Part shown: positions 50,201 through 61,908 of the stretch, piece after piece | How positions within the stretch are numbered: position 1 is the stretch's first letter | Layout: each line of letters opens with the position of its first letter | Assembly: GCF_021134715.1 (NCBI RefSeq) | Contig: NC_060026.1 | Span: forward strand, 11,399,001 to 11,463,000 | Length of the DNA: 64,000 bases | Origin: Daphnia pulex | Taxonomy: Eukaryota; Arthropoda; Branchiopoda; Diplostraca; Daphniidae | Direction: 5' to 3' | Made by a program: the position numbers and the translations under genes | The notes under the pieces: model-generated | Told to the model about the DNA's origin: nothing | The model's database searches: none | The model's input: only the letters and a program-made list of their open reading frames with translations

Positions 50201-53200
50201 TGAAATGGTGTATTGGACATTGAATAACACATCCTGTAATAAAGAAATGGTTTCTAACAAGTGTAATAAAAATTATAGCAACTTCAATCTCATAAAAGTG
50301 TTTTTCGTAGTTCCTGGAAGATTTTCTATGAACCATTTTTCTAAAACTATTTCTTTATGAATTGCTTTATGAATTTATTGATTCTTTACACTTGAAATGG
50401 TGTATTGGACATCGATTAACACATCCTGTAATAAAGAAATGGTTTTAACAAGTCAAATAAATATTACAGCAACTTCAATCTCATAAAAGTGTTTTTTCGT
50501 AGTTCCTGGAAGAATTTCTATGAACCATTTTTCTAAAACTATTTCTTTATGAATTGCTTTATGAATTTATTGATTCAATAATAGAAATGGTGTATTGGAC
50601 ATCGATTAACACATCCTGTAACAAAAAAATAGTTCTAACAACTGAAAAATATATTATAGCAACTTCAATCTCATAAAAGTGTCACAGTTCCTAGAAGATT
50701 TTCTATAAACCATTTTTCTAAAACTATTTTTTCATGAATTGCTTTATGGATTTCTTGATTCAATACACTTGAAATGGTGTATTGGACATCGATTAACACA
50801 TCCTGTAATAAAGAAATGGTTTTAACAAGTCAAATAAATATTATAGCAACTTCAATCTCATAAAAGTGTTTTTTCGTAGTTCCTGGAAGAATTTCTATGA
50901 ACCATTTTTCTAAAACTATTTCTTTATGAATTGCTTTATGAATTTATTGATTCAATACTAGAAATGGTGTATTGGACATCGATTAACACATCCTGTAACA
51001 AAGAAATAGTTCTAACAACTGAAAAATATATTATAGCAACTTCAATCTCATAAAAGTGTCACAGTTCCTGGAAGATTTTCTATGAACCATTTTTCTAAAA
51101 CTTTTCTTCATGAATTGCTTTATGAATTTATTGATTCAATACACTTGAAATGGTGTATTGGACATCGATTAACACATTCTGTAATAAAGAAATGGAAATA
51201 TTATAGCAACTTCAATCTCATAAAAGTGTTTTTTCGCAGTTCCTGGAAGATTATCTATGAACCATTTTTCTAAAACTTTTTTTCATGAATTGCTTTATGA
51301 ATTTATTGATTCAATTCACTTGAAATGGTGTATTGGACATCGATTAACACATCCTGTAATAAAGAATGGGTTTTTAACAAGTGAAATAAATATTATAGCA
51401 ACTTCAATCTCATAAAAGTGTTTTTTCGTAGTTCCTGGAAGATTTTCTATGAACCATTTTTCTAAAACTTTTTCTTCATGAATTGCTTTATGAATTTATT
51501 GATTCTTTACACTTGAAATGGTGTATTTGACATTGAATAACACATCCTGTAATAAAGAAATGGTTTTTAACAAGTGTAATAAAAATTATAGCAACTTCAA
51601 TCTCATAAAAGTGTTTTTTCGTAGTTCCTGGAAGATTTTCTATGAACCATTTTTCTAAAACTATTTCTCCATGAATTGCTTTATGAATTTATTGATTCAA
51701 TACACTTGAAATGGTGTATTGGACATCGATTAACACATCCTGTAATAAAGAAATGGTTTTAACAAGTCAAATAAATAATATAGCAACTTCAATGTCATAA
51801 AAGTGTTTTTTCGCAGTTCCTGGAAGATTTTCTATGAACCATTTTTCTAAAACTTTTTTTCATGAATTGCTTTATGAATTTATTGATTCAATTCACTTGA
51901 AATGGTGTATTGGACATCGATTAACACATCCTGTAATAAAGAAAGGGTTTTTAACAAGTGAAATAAATATTATAGCAACTTCAATCTCATAAAAGTGTTT
52001 TTTCGTAGTTCCTGGAAGATTTTCTATGAACCATTTTTCTAAAACTTTTTCTTCATGAATTGCTTTATGAATTTATTGATTCTTTACACTTGAAATGGTG
52101 TATTTGACATTGAATAACACATCCTGTAATAAAGAAATGGTTTTTAACAAGTGTAATAAAAATTATAGCAACTTCAATCTCATAAAAGTGTTTTTTCGTA
52201 GTTCCTGGAAGATTTTCTATGAACCATTTTTCTAAAACTATTTCTCCATGAATTGCTTTATGAATTTATTGATTCAATACACTTGAAATGGTGTATTGGA
52301 CATCGATTAACACATCCTGTAATAAAGAAATGGTTTTAACAAGTCAAATAAATAATATAGCAACTTCAATGTCATAAAAGTGTTTTTTCGCAGTTCCTGG
52401 AAGATTTTCTATGAACCATTTTTCTAAAACTTTTTCATCGTGAATTGCTTTATGAATTTATTGATTCTTTACACTTGAAATGGTGTATTGGACATCGATT
52501 AACACATCCTGTAATAAAGAAATGGTTTTTAACTAGTGAAATAAATATTATAGCAACTTCAATCTCATAAAAGTGTTTTTTCGTAGTTTCTGGAAGATTT
52601 TCTATGAACCATTTTTCTAAAACTATTTCTCCATGAATTGCTTAATGAATTTATTGATTCAATAAACTTGAAATGGTGTAGGGGAGACTGGAGTAAAATG
52701 GGACACCGGGTCAAAAGGGACAGTGGGGGGAAAAATAGTAGATGTTAATAAAACTTTAAAAATTTTTAGTATGTTATGTAAATCTGTATAATGTACTTCG
52801 GCATGAAATTTTGTTGATTTTTGTCAATAACTGCATGAGTTATTGACAAAACTAAAAAAACGGTTTTTATTTATAAATTTTTGTCTCCGCCATTTTATGT
52901 TTATAGAAACAAATAAACGGTAATGGCATGTAAATTTAATATTGAAATGAAGCTGATTCATTTCTTGATCGTTTAAAACAAAAATTAGAATTTTAGACCA
53001 ATTTGTTTAGACGGTATGAACTTTTAAAAAAAAAGAGTCATAATCGGGTTGTTTGGGACAGCCGTTTTTGCCTAAAATGGGACAGTTACGGACCAATCAG
53101 CGTACAGCATTTTTAAGAGGCTCGATTTCCTGACCTAGCAACGCAGGATGTCCTACAGCTCCATAAGGGAATTTGTATATATAAGAAAAAAGGTTCATTA

Positions 53201-55430
53201 ACACAATAATTTAATTGAAACATTTATAAACTCGAAGAGTCTATGCAGTGAAACACTTTTTCAATTTTTTTCAATTTTATTAATGAATTTTAAGGCGAAA
53301 ACGGAGGACGTCCCTTACCACCCACCCCAGTGTCCTCAATTACCCCCCAAAATAGGCCCCTCCCACAAATCTGAGGCAACTTTAAAGGTATTTTATGGGG
53401 AAATGGTTCATGATTAAATTATATAAAAAATATGGGGGGTTCATTATAACATGGAATACATAAAAACAAAATTTTAAAGAAATTAAATAATTAGTTTGGG
53501 AGATATAGGGGGAAAACAAAAACTGTCCCATTTTACTCCAGTCTCCCCTATAAGACAAAGTTTAACACATCCTGTAATATAGAAATGGTTTTAACAAGTG
53601 AAATAAAAATTAAAGCAACTTCAATCTCATAAAAGTGTTTTTTCGTAGTTCCTGGAAGAATTTCTATGAACCATTTTTCTAAAACTATTTCTTTATGAAT
53701 TTATTGATTCAATACTAGAAATGGTGTATTGGACATCGATTAACACATCCTGTAACAAAGAAATTGTTCTAACAACTGAAAAATATATTATAGCAACTTC
53801 AATCTCAAAAAAAAGTAACAGTTCCTAGAAGATTTTCTATAAACCATTTTTCTAAAACTATATCTTAATGAATTGCTTTATGAATTTATTGATTCAATAC
53901 ACTTGAAATGGTGTATTGGACATCATCGATTAACACATCCTGTAATAAAGAAATGGTTTTAACAAGTGAAATAAATATTATAGCAACTTCAATCTCATAA
54001 AAGTGTTTTTTCGTAGTTTCTGGAAGATTTTCTATGAACCATTTTTCTAAAACTATTTCTCCATGAATTTCTTAGAGAATTTATTGATTCAATAAACTTG
54101 AAATGGTGCATTGGACATCGATTAACACATCCTGTAATAAAGAAATGGTTTTAACAAGTCAAATAAATATTATATATAGCAACTTCAATGTCATAAAAGT
54201 GTTTTTTCGCAGTTCCTGGAAGATTTTCTATGAACCATTTTTCTAAAACTTTTTCATCGTGAATTACTTTATGAATTTATTGATTCTTTACACTTGAAAT
54301 GGTGTATTGGACATCGAATAACACATCCTGTAATAAAGAAATGGTTTTAACAAGTCAAATAAATATAATAGCAACTTCAATCTCATAAAAGTGTTTTTTC
54401 GTAGTTCCTGGAAGAATTTCTATGAACCATTTTTCTAAAACTATTTCTTTATGAATTGCTTTATGAATTTATTGATTCAATACTAGAAATGGTGTATTGG
54501 ACATCGATTAACACATCCTGTAACAAAAAAATAGTTCTAACAACTGAAAAATATATTATAGCAACTTCAATCTCATAAAAGTGTCACAGTTCCTAGAAGA
54601 TTTTCTATAAACCATTTTTCTAAAACTATTTTTTCATGAATTGCTTTATGGATTTCTTGATTCAATACACTTTAAATGGTGTATTGGACATCGATTAACA
54701 CATCCTGTAATAAAGAAATGGTTTTAACAAGTCAAATAAATATTATAGCAACTTCAATCTCATAAAAGTGTTTTTTCGTAGTTCCTGGAAGAATTTCTAT
54801 GAACCATTTTTCTAAAACTATTTCTTTATGAATTGCTTTATATATTTATTGATTCAATACTAGAAATGGTGTATTGGACATCGATTAACACATCCTGTAA
54901 CAAAAAAATAGTTCTAACAACTGAAAAATATATTATAGCAACTTCAATCTCATAAAAGTGTCACAGTTCCTAGAAGATTTTCTATAAACCATTTTTCTAA
55001 AACTATTTTTTTCATGAATTGCTTTATGGATTTCTTGATTCAATACTAGAAATGGTGTATTGGACATGGATTAACACATCCTGTAACAAAGAAATAGTTC
55101 TAACAACTGAAAAATATATTATAGAAACTTCAATCTCATAAAAGTGTCACAGTTCCTGGAAGATTTTCTATGAACCATTTTTCTAAAACTTTTCTTCGTG
55201 AATTGCTTTATGAATTTATTGATTCAATACACTTGAAATGGTGTATTGGACATCGATTAACACATCCTGTAATAAAGAAATGGTTTTAATAAGTGAAATA
55301 AAAATTATAGCAACTTCAATCTCATAAAAGTGTCGCAGTTCCTGGAAGATTTGCAATGAACAATTTTTCTAAAACTATTTCTTCATGAATTGCTTTATGA
55401 ATTTTTTGATTCAATACACTTTATATATAT
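47235..55430. repeat. satellite array, main forward block (~192-bp unit)
   Basis: About 38 head-to-tail copies with landmarks TTCCTGGAAGATTTTCTATG, AACCATTTTTCTAAAACT, GAATTGCTTTATGAATTTAT, TGAAATGGTGTATTGGACAT, ACACATCCTGTAATAAAGAA and TATAGCAACTTCAATCTCAT. The spacing of CCTGTAAT is 192 bases at 50041-50233-50425. It is AT-rich and has higher-order repeats. Short open frames inside it are chance readings. One 868-bp transposon interrupts it. Confidence 0.95.
52681..53548. mobile_element. 868-bp TA-flanked element inserted in the satellite
   Basis: It has a perfect 25-bp terminal inverted repeat (52681-52705 and 53524-53548) beginning GGGGAGACTGGAGTAAAATG. TA is duplicated on both sides (52679-52680, 53549-53550), and the satellite unit continues after it exactly where it stopped (TGAAATGGTG TA ... 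TA TAAGACAAAG). There is no transposase frame, so it is non-autonomous (MITE-like). Confidence 0.93.
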
Positions 55431-55656
55431 TGATTTGGTATATCCCTAAGAATGAATACAACCCTCGGGGATCAAAGTAACTGGAGGGGAGATCGGACCT
55501 ATCTTGGAGAGCTCCTCCCCCCCATATTTCCCATCCCATTACCCCAAAAGTGACATTCGGAATTTTTATATTTTATAATAAGAAAATGTATACTTTAAAG
55601 TTGAGTCTATGGACATGCAGAGTAGGTCCCTTACCCAACACTGGTAAAATTTAGCG
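55431..55656. other. short stretch between satellite and composite element
   Basis: Non-repeat sequence beginning around TTGATTTGGTATATCCCTAA, with a C-rich stretch (CTCCTCCCCCCCATA). No gene. Confidence 0.4.
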
Positions 55657-56019
55657 TTGCCTTGAGTATACGCTACGCGAAAGGTCCCAGCTAGCAGAGT
55701 ATATTTCCCAAATATTTCCAAAATATTATATTCCTACAATTGAGATGTTGGTAAAATAATTTTTTTAAATATTTTTCCAATATATTTTTGCACCCAAATT
55801 TGTTGGCTCACAATATTTTTTCAACTTATTTTACTTATTTTACTTTTATTGGTAAAATAACTTTTTCACTACAAATAACTTCGTTTTACTACTTTTAAAA
55901 TTTTGACGGAAATCTGGTAGTTGTGTTAATGTTTATGTAGTCCAGCATGGAATATTTTTTTTTATCTTCAACTTGTTATTAGAAAGGATTCTATTTAAAG
56001 TTCTGTTTTGTTTTTAGAC

Positions 56020-56087
56020 TAGAGTGGGTTTGAACCATCATACTATGTGTTACCAATCCAATGCTATAACAACTACACCAACAGCCG
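56020..56087 (-). repeat. tRNA-like segment (SINE head or tRNA relic), minus copy
   Basis: On the minus strand it has an A-box-like TTGGTGTAGTTGTTATAGCA and, about 45 bases later, a B-box-like GGTTCAAACCC. It is similar to the plus-strand copy at 56916-56988. Confidence 0.5.
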
Positions 56088-56278
56088 TTTAGCAACTGTT
56101 TTTCGATTTGAGTCAATAAAAGTTTTTATCTTCTAGAAGCCACGTTAACAAGGGTTAAGAGGGGATTCCCTATAGGGGTTTGTCCCGACAGGCAATAGAG
56201 AGATCCAGAGGATCTCGCCACGGATGTCCCTACGGCCAAAAAAGGGATAAGTCAAGTCTCGTAATGGTAAAATATGGT

Positions 56279-56525
56279 TTTCCGAGAATATTCTTCGGTC
56301 GATAACCCACATATTGGTATAATATTAGATTATTACTTTGCTGCGTCAAGGTGGCTGTTAAATTGTTTTGTTGTTTTCCCAATGAATGACTATAATCAAA
56401 GAAGAATAAATCAATATTACGTTTTGTTATTTTCCCAATAACGGACCATTAAAAAAGTAATAAATCCTTTTTTTATGAAAAAGCTATAGTCTTTTACATT
56501 TAACATGCGTTCAAAATCCTAAATG
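56279..56525. repeat. inner inverted repeat, left arm
   Basis: It is the reverse complement of 57018-57263 with moderate divergence. Landmarks are TCGATAACCCACATATTGGT, AAGGTGGCTGTTAAATT, TTATTTTCCCAATAACGGA and GAAAAAGCTATAG. Confidence 0.85.
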
Positions 56526-56915
56526 TTTTATATCGTATTCAATTCGTTAGCTCTGCATACAATTACCTAAATGAACAATCCAATTGTCTTAAAATCCAGA
56601 TCTTGCACAAGTCTCGAACAACTAACTTACGTACTTCGAATTTAAAACTCTACCTCCACGCTAACGTGATATAATTTATCTTAAACGTTAATGAGATGAA
56701 ATGTTAAAACTGCTATTATTATACATCCATATAGGTAATTCTATGGAGGTTGGTTCAAACCTACTTTCAGCAAACAAATGACTTATGAAACAAATAGTTT
56801 CAATAATCATAAATTCCTGCACTGATGTAATTAAATCGATTTTGCTCACGCTGGGCTATAACCATGACAATGTGTAAGTATGCACTGGGCACATCGGGAC
56901 TTTACAATCATATAC

Positions 56916-56988
56916 GTTGTTGGTGTAGTGGTTATAGCATTGGACTGGTGACTCAAAGGATGATGGTTCAAACCCACTCTCGGCAATA
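56916..56988 (+). repeat. tRNA-like segment (SINE head or tRNA relic), plus copy
   Basis: A-box-like TGGTGTAGTGG (56921-56931) and B-box GGTTCAAACCC (56965-56975), spaced as in a tRNA gene. A possible anticodon loop is CTGGTGA, but the stems are imperfect, so it is unlikely to be a working tRNA. A third partial B-box (GGTTCAAACC) is at 56752-56761. Confidence 0.5.
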
Positions 56989-57017
56989 AAGTCAGCACCT
57001 AAACAATCATTTAGGAT

Positions 57018-57263
57018 TTTCAACGTGTGGTAAATGTAAATAACTATAGCTTTTTCATAGAAAACGATGTATTCCTTATTTAATGATCCGTTATTGGGAA
57101 AATAAAAAAATATAATATTAATTTATTCATCTTTGATAATAGTCATTTATTGGGAAAATAACAAAAAAATTTAACAGCCACCTTGTCGCAACAAAGTAAT
57201 AATATAATATTATACCAATATGTGGGTTATCGATCGAAGAATATTGTCGGAAAAAAATATTTT
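57018..57263. repeat. inner inverted repeat, right arm
   Basis: Reverse complement of 56279-56525. Confidence 0.85.
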
Positions 57264-57364
57264 ACCAATAAGGACATGCTAGCTGGGGTATTTTTCTACC
57301 TCATTTTCTTCTTCAACCCAAGAACGGTAGAAACATATTTTCGCGCGAAGTATACTCAAGGCAA

Positions 57365-58068
57365 ATACAAATCAATAATGTTAGAGCAACTGCTTTGCTT
57401 CTGAAAACTGACGTAACTTTATTTTTAAACTATTTCATGATAAGTTGCTTCTCGCAGTTTTCACACTTTTTTCATCATATTGGCACACATAGTTTGTCTA
57501 CTTTGTACACTTCATATACTTGGAAATTGTGGTGATTATTTCTGTGATAAGACAAATACATTGATACATAGAAATAGGAGAGAACACTCCCAACAGCTTG
57601 TCACCAGATGTATGGCATATATACACACCCTAGTTCCTAATATTGTTCAAATCGGGTTCATTTTTTTTTAAATATGGCACATCGCGTTATCGTTATTAGT
57701 TCTATGTTTCCGCATTTCTCTTTACCACACATCTCCTACCTGAATATAGAACTGTTCTGGTTGCAATATTTGCACAGAACATTTACACAGGATTAATTAT
57801 TATTGTGAAACCAATACAAGTGGAAACTGTTGACACGGGGTGCGATTACACTTGTTACAATATGTTTTTAGCTGGTAACAAAATATGGGCTTGCTAACGC
57901 GTTTTACACTGATTGGCCAAAATGATGGAGTCAGCATTGGATGTTCTAAAAAAATTACTGTTCAAATGTTTTGTCTGAACCAGCTGTTGCTATATGGGTG
58001 GAGACAACCGACTGGTTCATTCCCACCTAACCATGGCAAAATGAAAAAAGGTCCTGTTGACGAACAGG
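57365..58068. other. spacer upstream of the protease gene
   Basis: No gene is supported; open frames of about 60 residues (57480-57671, 57885-58073) lack domains. Confidence 0.45.
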
Positions 58069-58102
58069 TTTAAAAGCCCAAGAAATCTTCATTTGGTCAT
58101 TA
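58069..58102 (+). promoter_or_regulatory. probable core promoter of the protease gene
   Basis: TTTAAAAG at 58069-58076 could serve as a TATA-like element, with TCATTATTG about 28 bases later and the start codon 40 bases after that. Confidence 0.4.
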
Positions 58103-58137
58103 TTGTTCATTTTAGCGTTACCATACACTCTTACTCC

Positions 58138-59822
58138 ATGATGCGAATCGCTTATTTGGTAATTATATTTTACTTCAACATTTTGTTTTACTCGTGATTC
58201 CAATAGTTGTAATTTAATTTTAAATTATTATTCTTGCTTTCTAACAAATGAAAAAGAAAGATAATAGATAATGGATGTTCTACCATTTATTCTTTTCTCG
58301 TGTTCAAATTTTGCATAACATAAATTATGTATATCTTTTAAATTAGACTCTTGGGCTATTTTTTCTGGTCGAATGCGTGTTTTCACATGCCCTTCCTGAA
58401 ACTGAAAATTCCAATAATGGTACGAATACATAAACCCAATTTTTTAAATTATATTAAATTTACTATTTGCGACCTCTTGCCAACAGTTGAAATTGACTGG
58501 CAAAGTTTGAGAGAAGGAGATGAAGGTGATAATGATCAGATTGTTGGCGGAACCGCAGCTGCCGCAGGAGAAATTCCTTACCAGGTAACAATACCCTATC
58601 TATATAATCTTTAACCAGATTACTTTTTGGGATATTGTTCGTTGATATCAAAATAAATTAATTGTAACAATATTACTATTAGGCTGCTTTGATTCTCGGA
58701 AATAGCTTATGCGGTGGAACCTTGATTGCCCCCTCCATTATTTTGACAGCAGCTCATTGCTTATCCGGGTAAATATTTTTTTGAGTTGATTGCATCCACT
58801 AAAATTAATATTTAGATCATAAAACTGAGTGGATAAACAACGAAACGTTGTTCTTTGCTTTGTGTAATTGAACATTGAAGTCGAATTTCACCAAATTTAA
58901 ACTTTCAATGTATTGGTTTTAAATAATTAATAAAATAACGTTGGTCGCGTTAGAAGTGAATGGGAGTTAAAAATGCAAAATGTTTTACATTTTTTCATAT
59001 GAATGCAGAAAAACTCAAACTTCTGTGAGTACATTTACTGTAAGAGTTAACACACTTGCATTGAACGGCGCTACCACTGGTTCTGTTAGTAGAGGAGTAA
59101 CGAAATTCGTCATTCACCCTTCTTACGTCCCCAGAACTAACGTAAGTGTTTTTCAACAAGGATCTAATTAATAAAATAATATAGTATAGCACAATTTTTT
59201 TTAATAAACAATAAAAATACTTGTGAATTTCTTTACTAACAGGATAACGATATCGCCCTTATGAAGTTAAACTCCCCTATTACAAATGTCAAGCTTGCTA
59301 CTCTTCCAGCTGTTGCAACATCATGCTCCCCAGCCAGCACTTATGCAGGGCAATCGGCTCTCATTTCCGGATGGGGCACTACATCTTCAGGTATGTGTCC
59401 TATTTTAAATATTTAAAGTTTTAAATAATTTTTTTAATGTTGCTCAAAACGTCGGTTTAAAGGGGGTAGCATCTCTCAAACGCTGCTCAAGGCAACTGTC
59501 AATGTTTTAGATAATACAGCATGTAAGTTACAATACAGCACACTTACCAATAACATGATCTGTGCTGCCGCTCCGGGTAAAGATACATGTCAGGTAAGAG
59601 AATTAAAATCTTTCACTTTCGTGCGTTTTGCATTTCAAAAATTAATAATTTCCAACTTGTTATCTGAAATAGGGTGACAGTGGTGGTCCAATGATGGTTG
59701 GAGGTGTTCAAGTTGGCATCACCTCATTCGGAAACGGTTGTGCTCTGCCGAATTTCGCCGGTGTTTACACCCGAGTCACCCAATACCTTAGCTGGATTTC
59801 TTCCACCTCTGCCTCAATGTAG
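58138..59822 (+). CDS. trypsin-like serine protease (S1 family zymogen)
   Basis: Eight exons join in phase to 279 residues: 58138-58158, 58347-58419, 58487-58584, 58683-58768, 59009-59141, 59243-59390, 59463-59593, 59673-59822. A signal peptide ([20 protein letters not shown]) is followed by a propeptide of about 30 residues ending GDEGDNDQ, then the mature start [15 protein letters not shown] (Ile50). The catalytic triad is His89 (LTAAHC), Asp140 (DNDIAL) and Ser233 (GDSGGP). Asp227, six residues before the Ser, fits trypsin specificity for Lys/Arg, with glycines at the usual pocket positions (SFG and AGVY). Residue P1 of the activation site is Gln, not Arg/Lys. The cysteines usually called 136 and 201 are both missing ([17 protein letters not shown]). 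A secreted digestive protease is likely. All introns are GT-AG. The first ATG of two adjacent ones was chosen; the second would remove one residue only. Confidence 0.93.
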
Positions 59823-59891
59823 TAATCTTTTAGATGAAATCATCCGAATAACAACATTGGAGGGTGAACTGAAACGACCAATTCAATCTTT

Positions 59892-59897
59892 AATAAA
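59892..59897 (+). terminator. poly(A) signal of the protease gene
   Basis: AATAAA 70 bases after the stop codon. Confidence 0.6.
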
Positions 59898-61083
59898 AAC
59901 TGTAGCATTCAATATCATATTATATTATTGATTAATGAGTACTAAAAATAGATCAGCAAAACTAACATTATCTTTGGATTTATTTTACACATAACGACAC
60001 AAGTAGCTTAGCTGACACAGCAAAACTAATCAGCAATTTAAATTAATTGAAAACTCGGAGACTTTTCAAATTTCAACACAAGTTGTTTGTTGACATTTAT
60101 TCCTATAGTAAACACCAACGAATTAAGGACAACCCCTCGTTTTTCGTGTATTTTTATGGTGCTAGGCTTATAAGCTCTCCGCTCATGGCTCGCACGTTAG
60201 CGGTTTTTTTTTTTTATTATTACTTAGAATGCAACTGACAACGGTGTTTTTTCCAAAACTTAATTAACTAGAGTTTAACATGGAATTAATGTTAGTCAAA
60301 TCTGAACTTGAGACTTAATAAAAATGGTTAATAAAAAAATACACAAATAAGTAATTTTTGGTGACTCCAAAGGACAATGTTTGATCATTTAAAAAAAAAT
60401 TTAGATTTTAACCGATAGTTGGCGCCGTAAGCGTGAGCTTCCGCTCATGGGGCAGAAGTTTTTTCTTGTAGGCTCCTCAAATAGTTTGCAAAATTTTAAG
60501 TGGGAGGGAAAATATTAAGTAGGATATCCGATTGTATTTTCCTAACTTTCAAGTTCCTTCCTATCTTACTAACTTTATCCCACTGCTAGAAAACATTGCT
60601 GTAGTGAATCATCTTATCATCAGTGTTGTTACTTGTTACACTAGGTGGCAAGGATTGTTGGGAGGCAATCAAGACGACGACAAAAGCTTATGGAAGCCTT
60701 TAATGTTGAGAACGAAAACTGACGGAAAGTGACTGTCGTAAAGTAATAGTGGCCCGGCCAAACTTTATTTGGATTCAGAAATTTAAATGGGCAGGAAGGT
60801 TGGCGCGCGACACATACTGCTGTTACAAACCCACCAGGTGGCAGGATTTATTGGAAGAGACGATGACAAAACAAAAGCTTATGGAAGACTTTAACGCTGA
60901 GACGGATACCCATAAATGACTGCTTTTATTAATGTTCCATGCTTACTTTTATCATGGTCAAGAAGGTACAGCCACTCTGTTGGATTCAGTCTCAAGGCCT
61001 TGTCACAACTTTTTTTTCTAGTTTTTGAAAGTGATATCATCCTAAGGGTAGGAGCGGGGGGAGTGCGTGAGTGTTCCACAGTA
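59898..61083. other. spacer downstream of the protease gene
   Basis: No gene is supported. It contains a diverged ~190-bp tandem duplication (about 60635-60930). Confidence 0.45.
60635..60930. repeat. diverged tandem duplication (~190-bp period)
   Basis: About 60635-60740 and 60823-60930 share AGGTGGCA, GGATT, GACGA, CAAAAGCTTATGGAAG, CTTTAA and TGACTG in the same order. Confidence 0.75.
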
Positions 61084-61908
61084 GGGGAGAGTGGAGACTG
61101 GCTCACTTTTTTTCTATTAGCTCTAATTCTTTTACTTTTAACGCATTAAGTTCTACCAAGTCTTAAAAAAGAGAAAATTCACCCTTTCACTGGTATTTTT
61201 TTTTAACTGAACAAATAATATCGTCTAGGTTAGGTATTTTACGATTTAAAAAAATAAGGGACAGCTGACCCCAGATACGGGGTTGGTTGCTCACAACGGC
61301 GGGGTCTCTTGGCCCCTGTACTTCTTACGGAAAAACCGTTGACTGACAGTAAAAACTCAAAATTAAAAAAATAATGCAACCCATTAACAGAATATCAATT
61401 TTAAAAAAAGTTAAATCAGTATGGTAGACTGAAATACGAAAAAATCAAACACAAATAATTTTACTACTGTCATATCACTCATATATGCAACTTAATATAC
61501 GCCAAATAGCCCCAACGTTGTGTGGCAAAATGCGCCCCAAACAAAGAGGTCTTAGTATATATATCATTGAATATATCTTCTATTTTAACTATTGTAAATA
61601 TAAAACAAACTAAACAGGCTTAAAGAGGAGATAATGTAAGTATTTTCCAAATTTTTTATAATTTAAAGTAATCGGGAAAGCCGATAATTGATTCGAAAGT
61701 CAAGGTAGAACGACCCAATTTTAAGAAGACAAATTTATTTTATTTTTCATTCCTAAACCGATCGTTGTAATACCATGAAATTTTGTTTTAAGATGCACAT
61801 TACTAACATCTACATCGCCTGATTTTTTGAATATTTTATTGCAATTTTAACCCATCAAGAAATTAATTGAGCCAACCGACCCGAACGCCAGATCGCCCCA
61901 CTCTCCCC
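61084..61908. mobile_element. 825-bp TA-flanked element
   Basis: It starts GGGGAGAGTGGAGACTGG and ends in the reverse complement of GGGGAGAGTGGGGCGATCTG, so the terminal repeat is about 11-13 bp and then decays. TA flanks both ends (61082-61083, 61909-61910). The termini match those of the elements at 43352 and 52681. No transposase frame. Confidence 0.82.

Larger units (their letters stand above)
55657..57364. mobile_element. composite inverted-repeat element with tRNA-like pieces
   Basis: The outer ends share TTGCCTTGAGTATAC and CGCGAAA in inverted orientation (55657-55682 and about 57338-57364), followed inward by CCAGCTAGCA on both sides. Inside, a second inverted pair (56279-56525 and 57018-57263) and two tRNA-like segments are present. 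No transposase is seen. The borders are approximate and no target duplication is certain. Confidence 0.6.

Noticed and set aside
45889-51273. Several 60-106 codon open frames with shared peptides such as FHELFFLKLFLHHL
   Set aside because: They recur because the satellite monomer recurs; frames break in most monomers.
45535-55430. CRISPR-like array
   Set aside because: Units are contiguous ~192-bp monomers with no unique spacers, and this is eukaryotic DNA.
56916-56988. Functional tRNA gene
   Set aside because: A and B boxes fit but the D, anticodon and T stems have mismatches and the acceptor ends do not pair cleanly.
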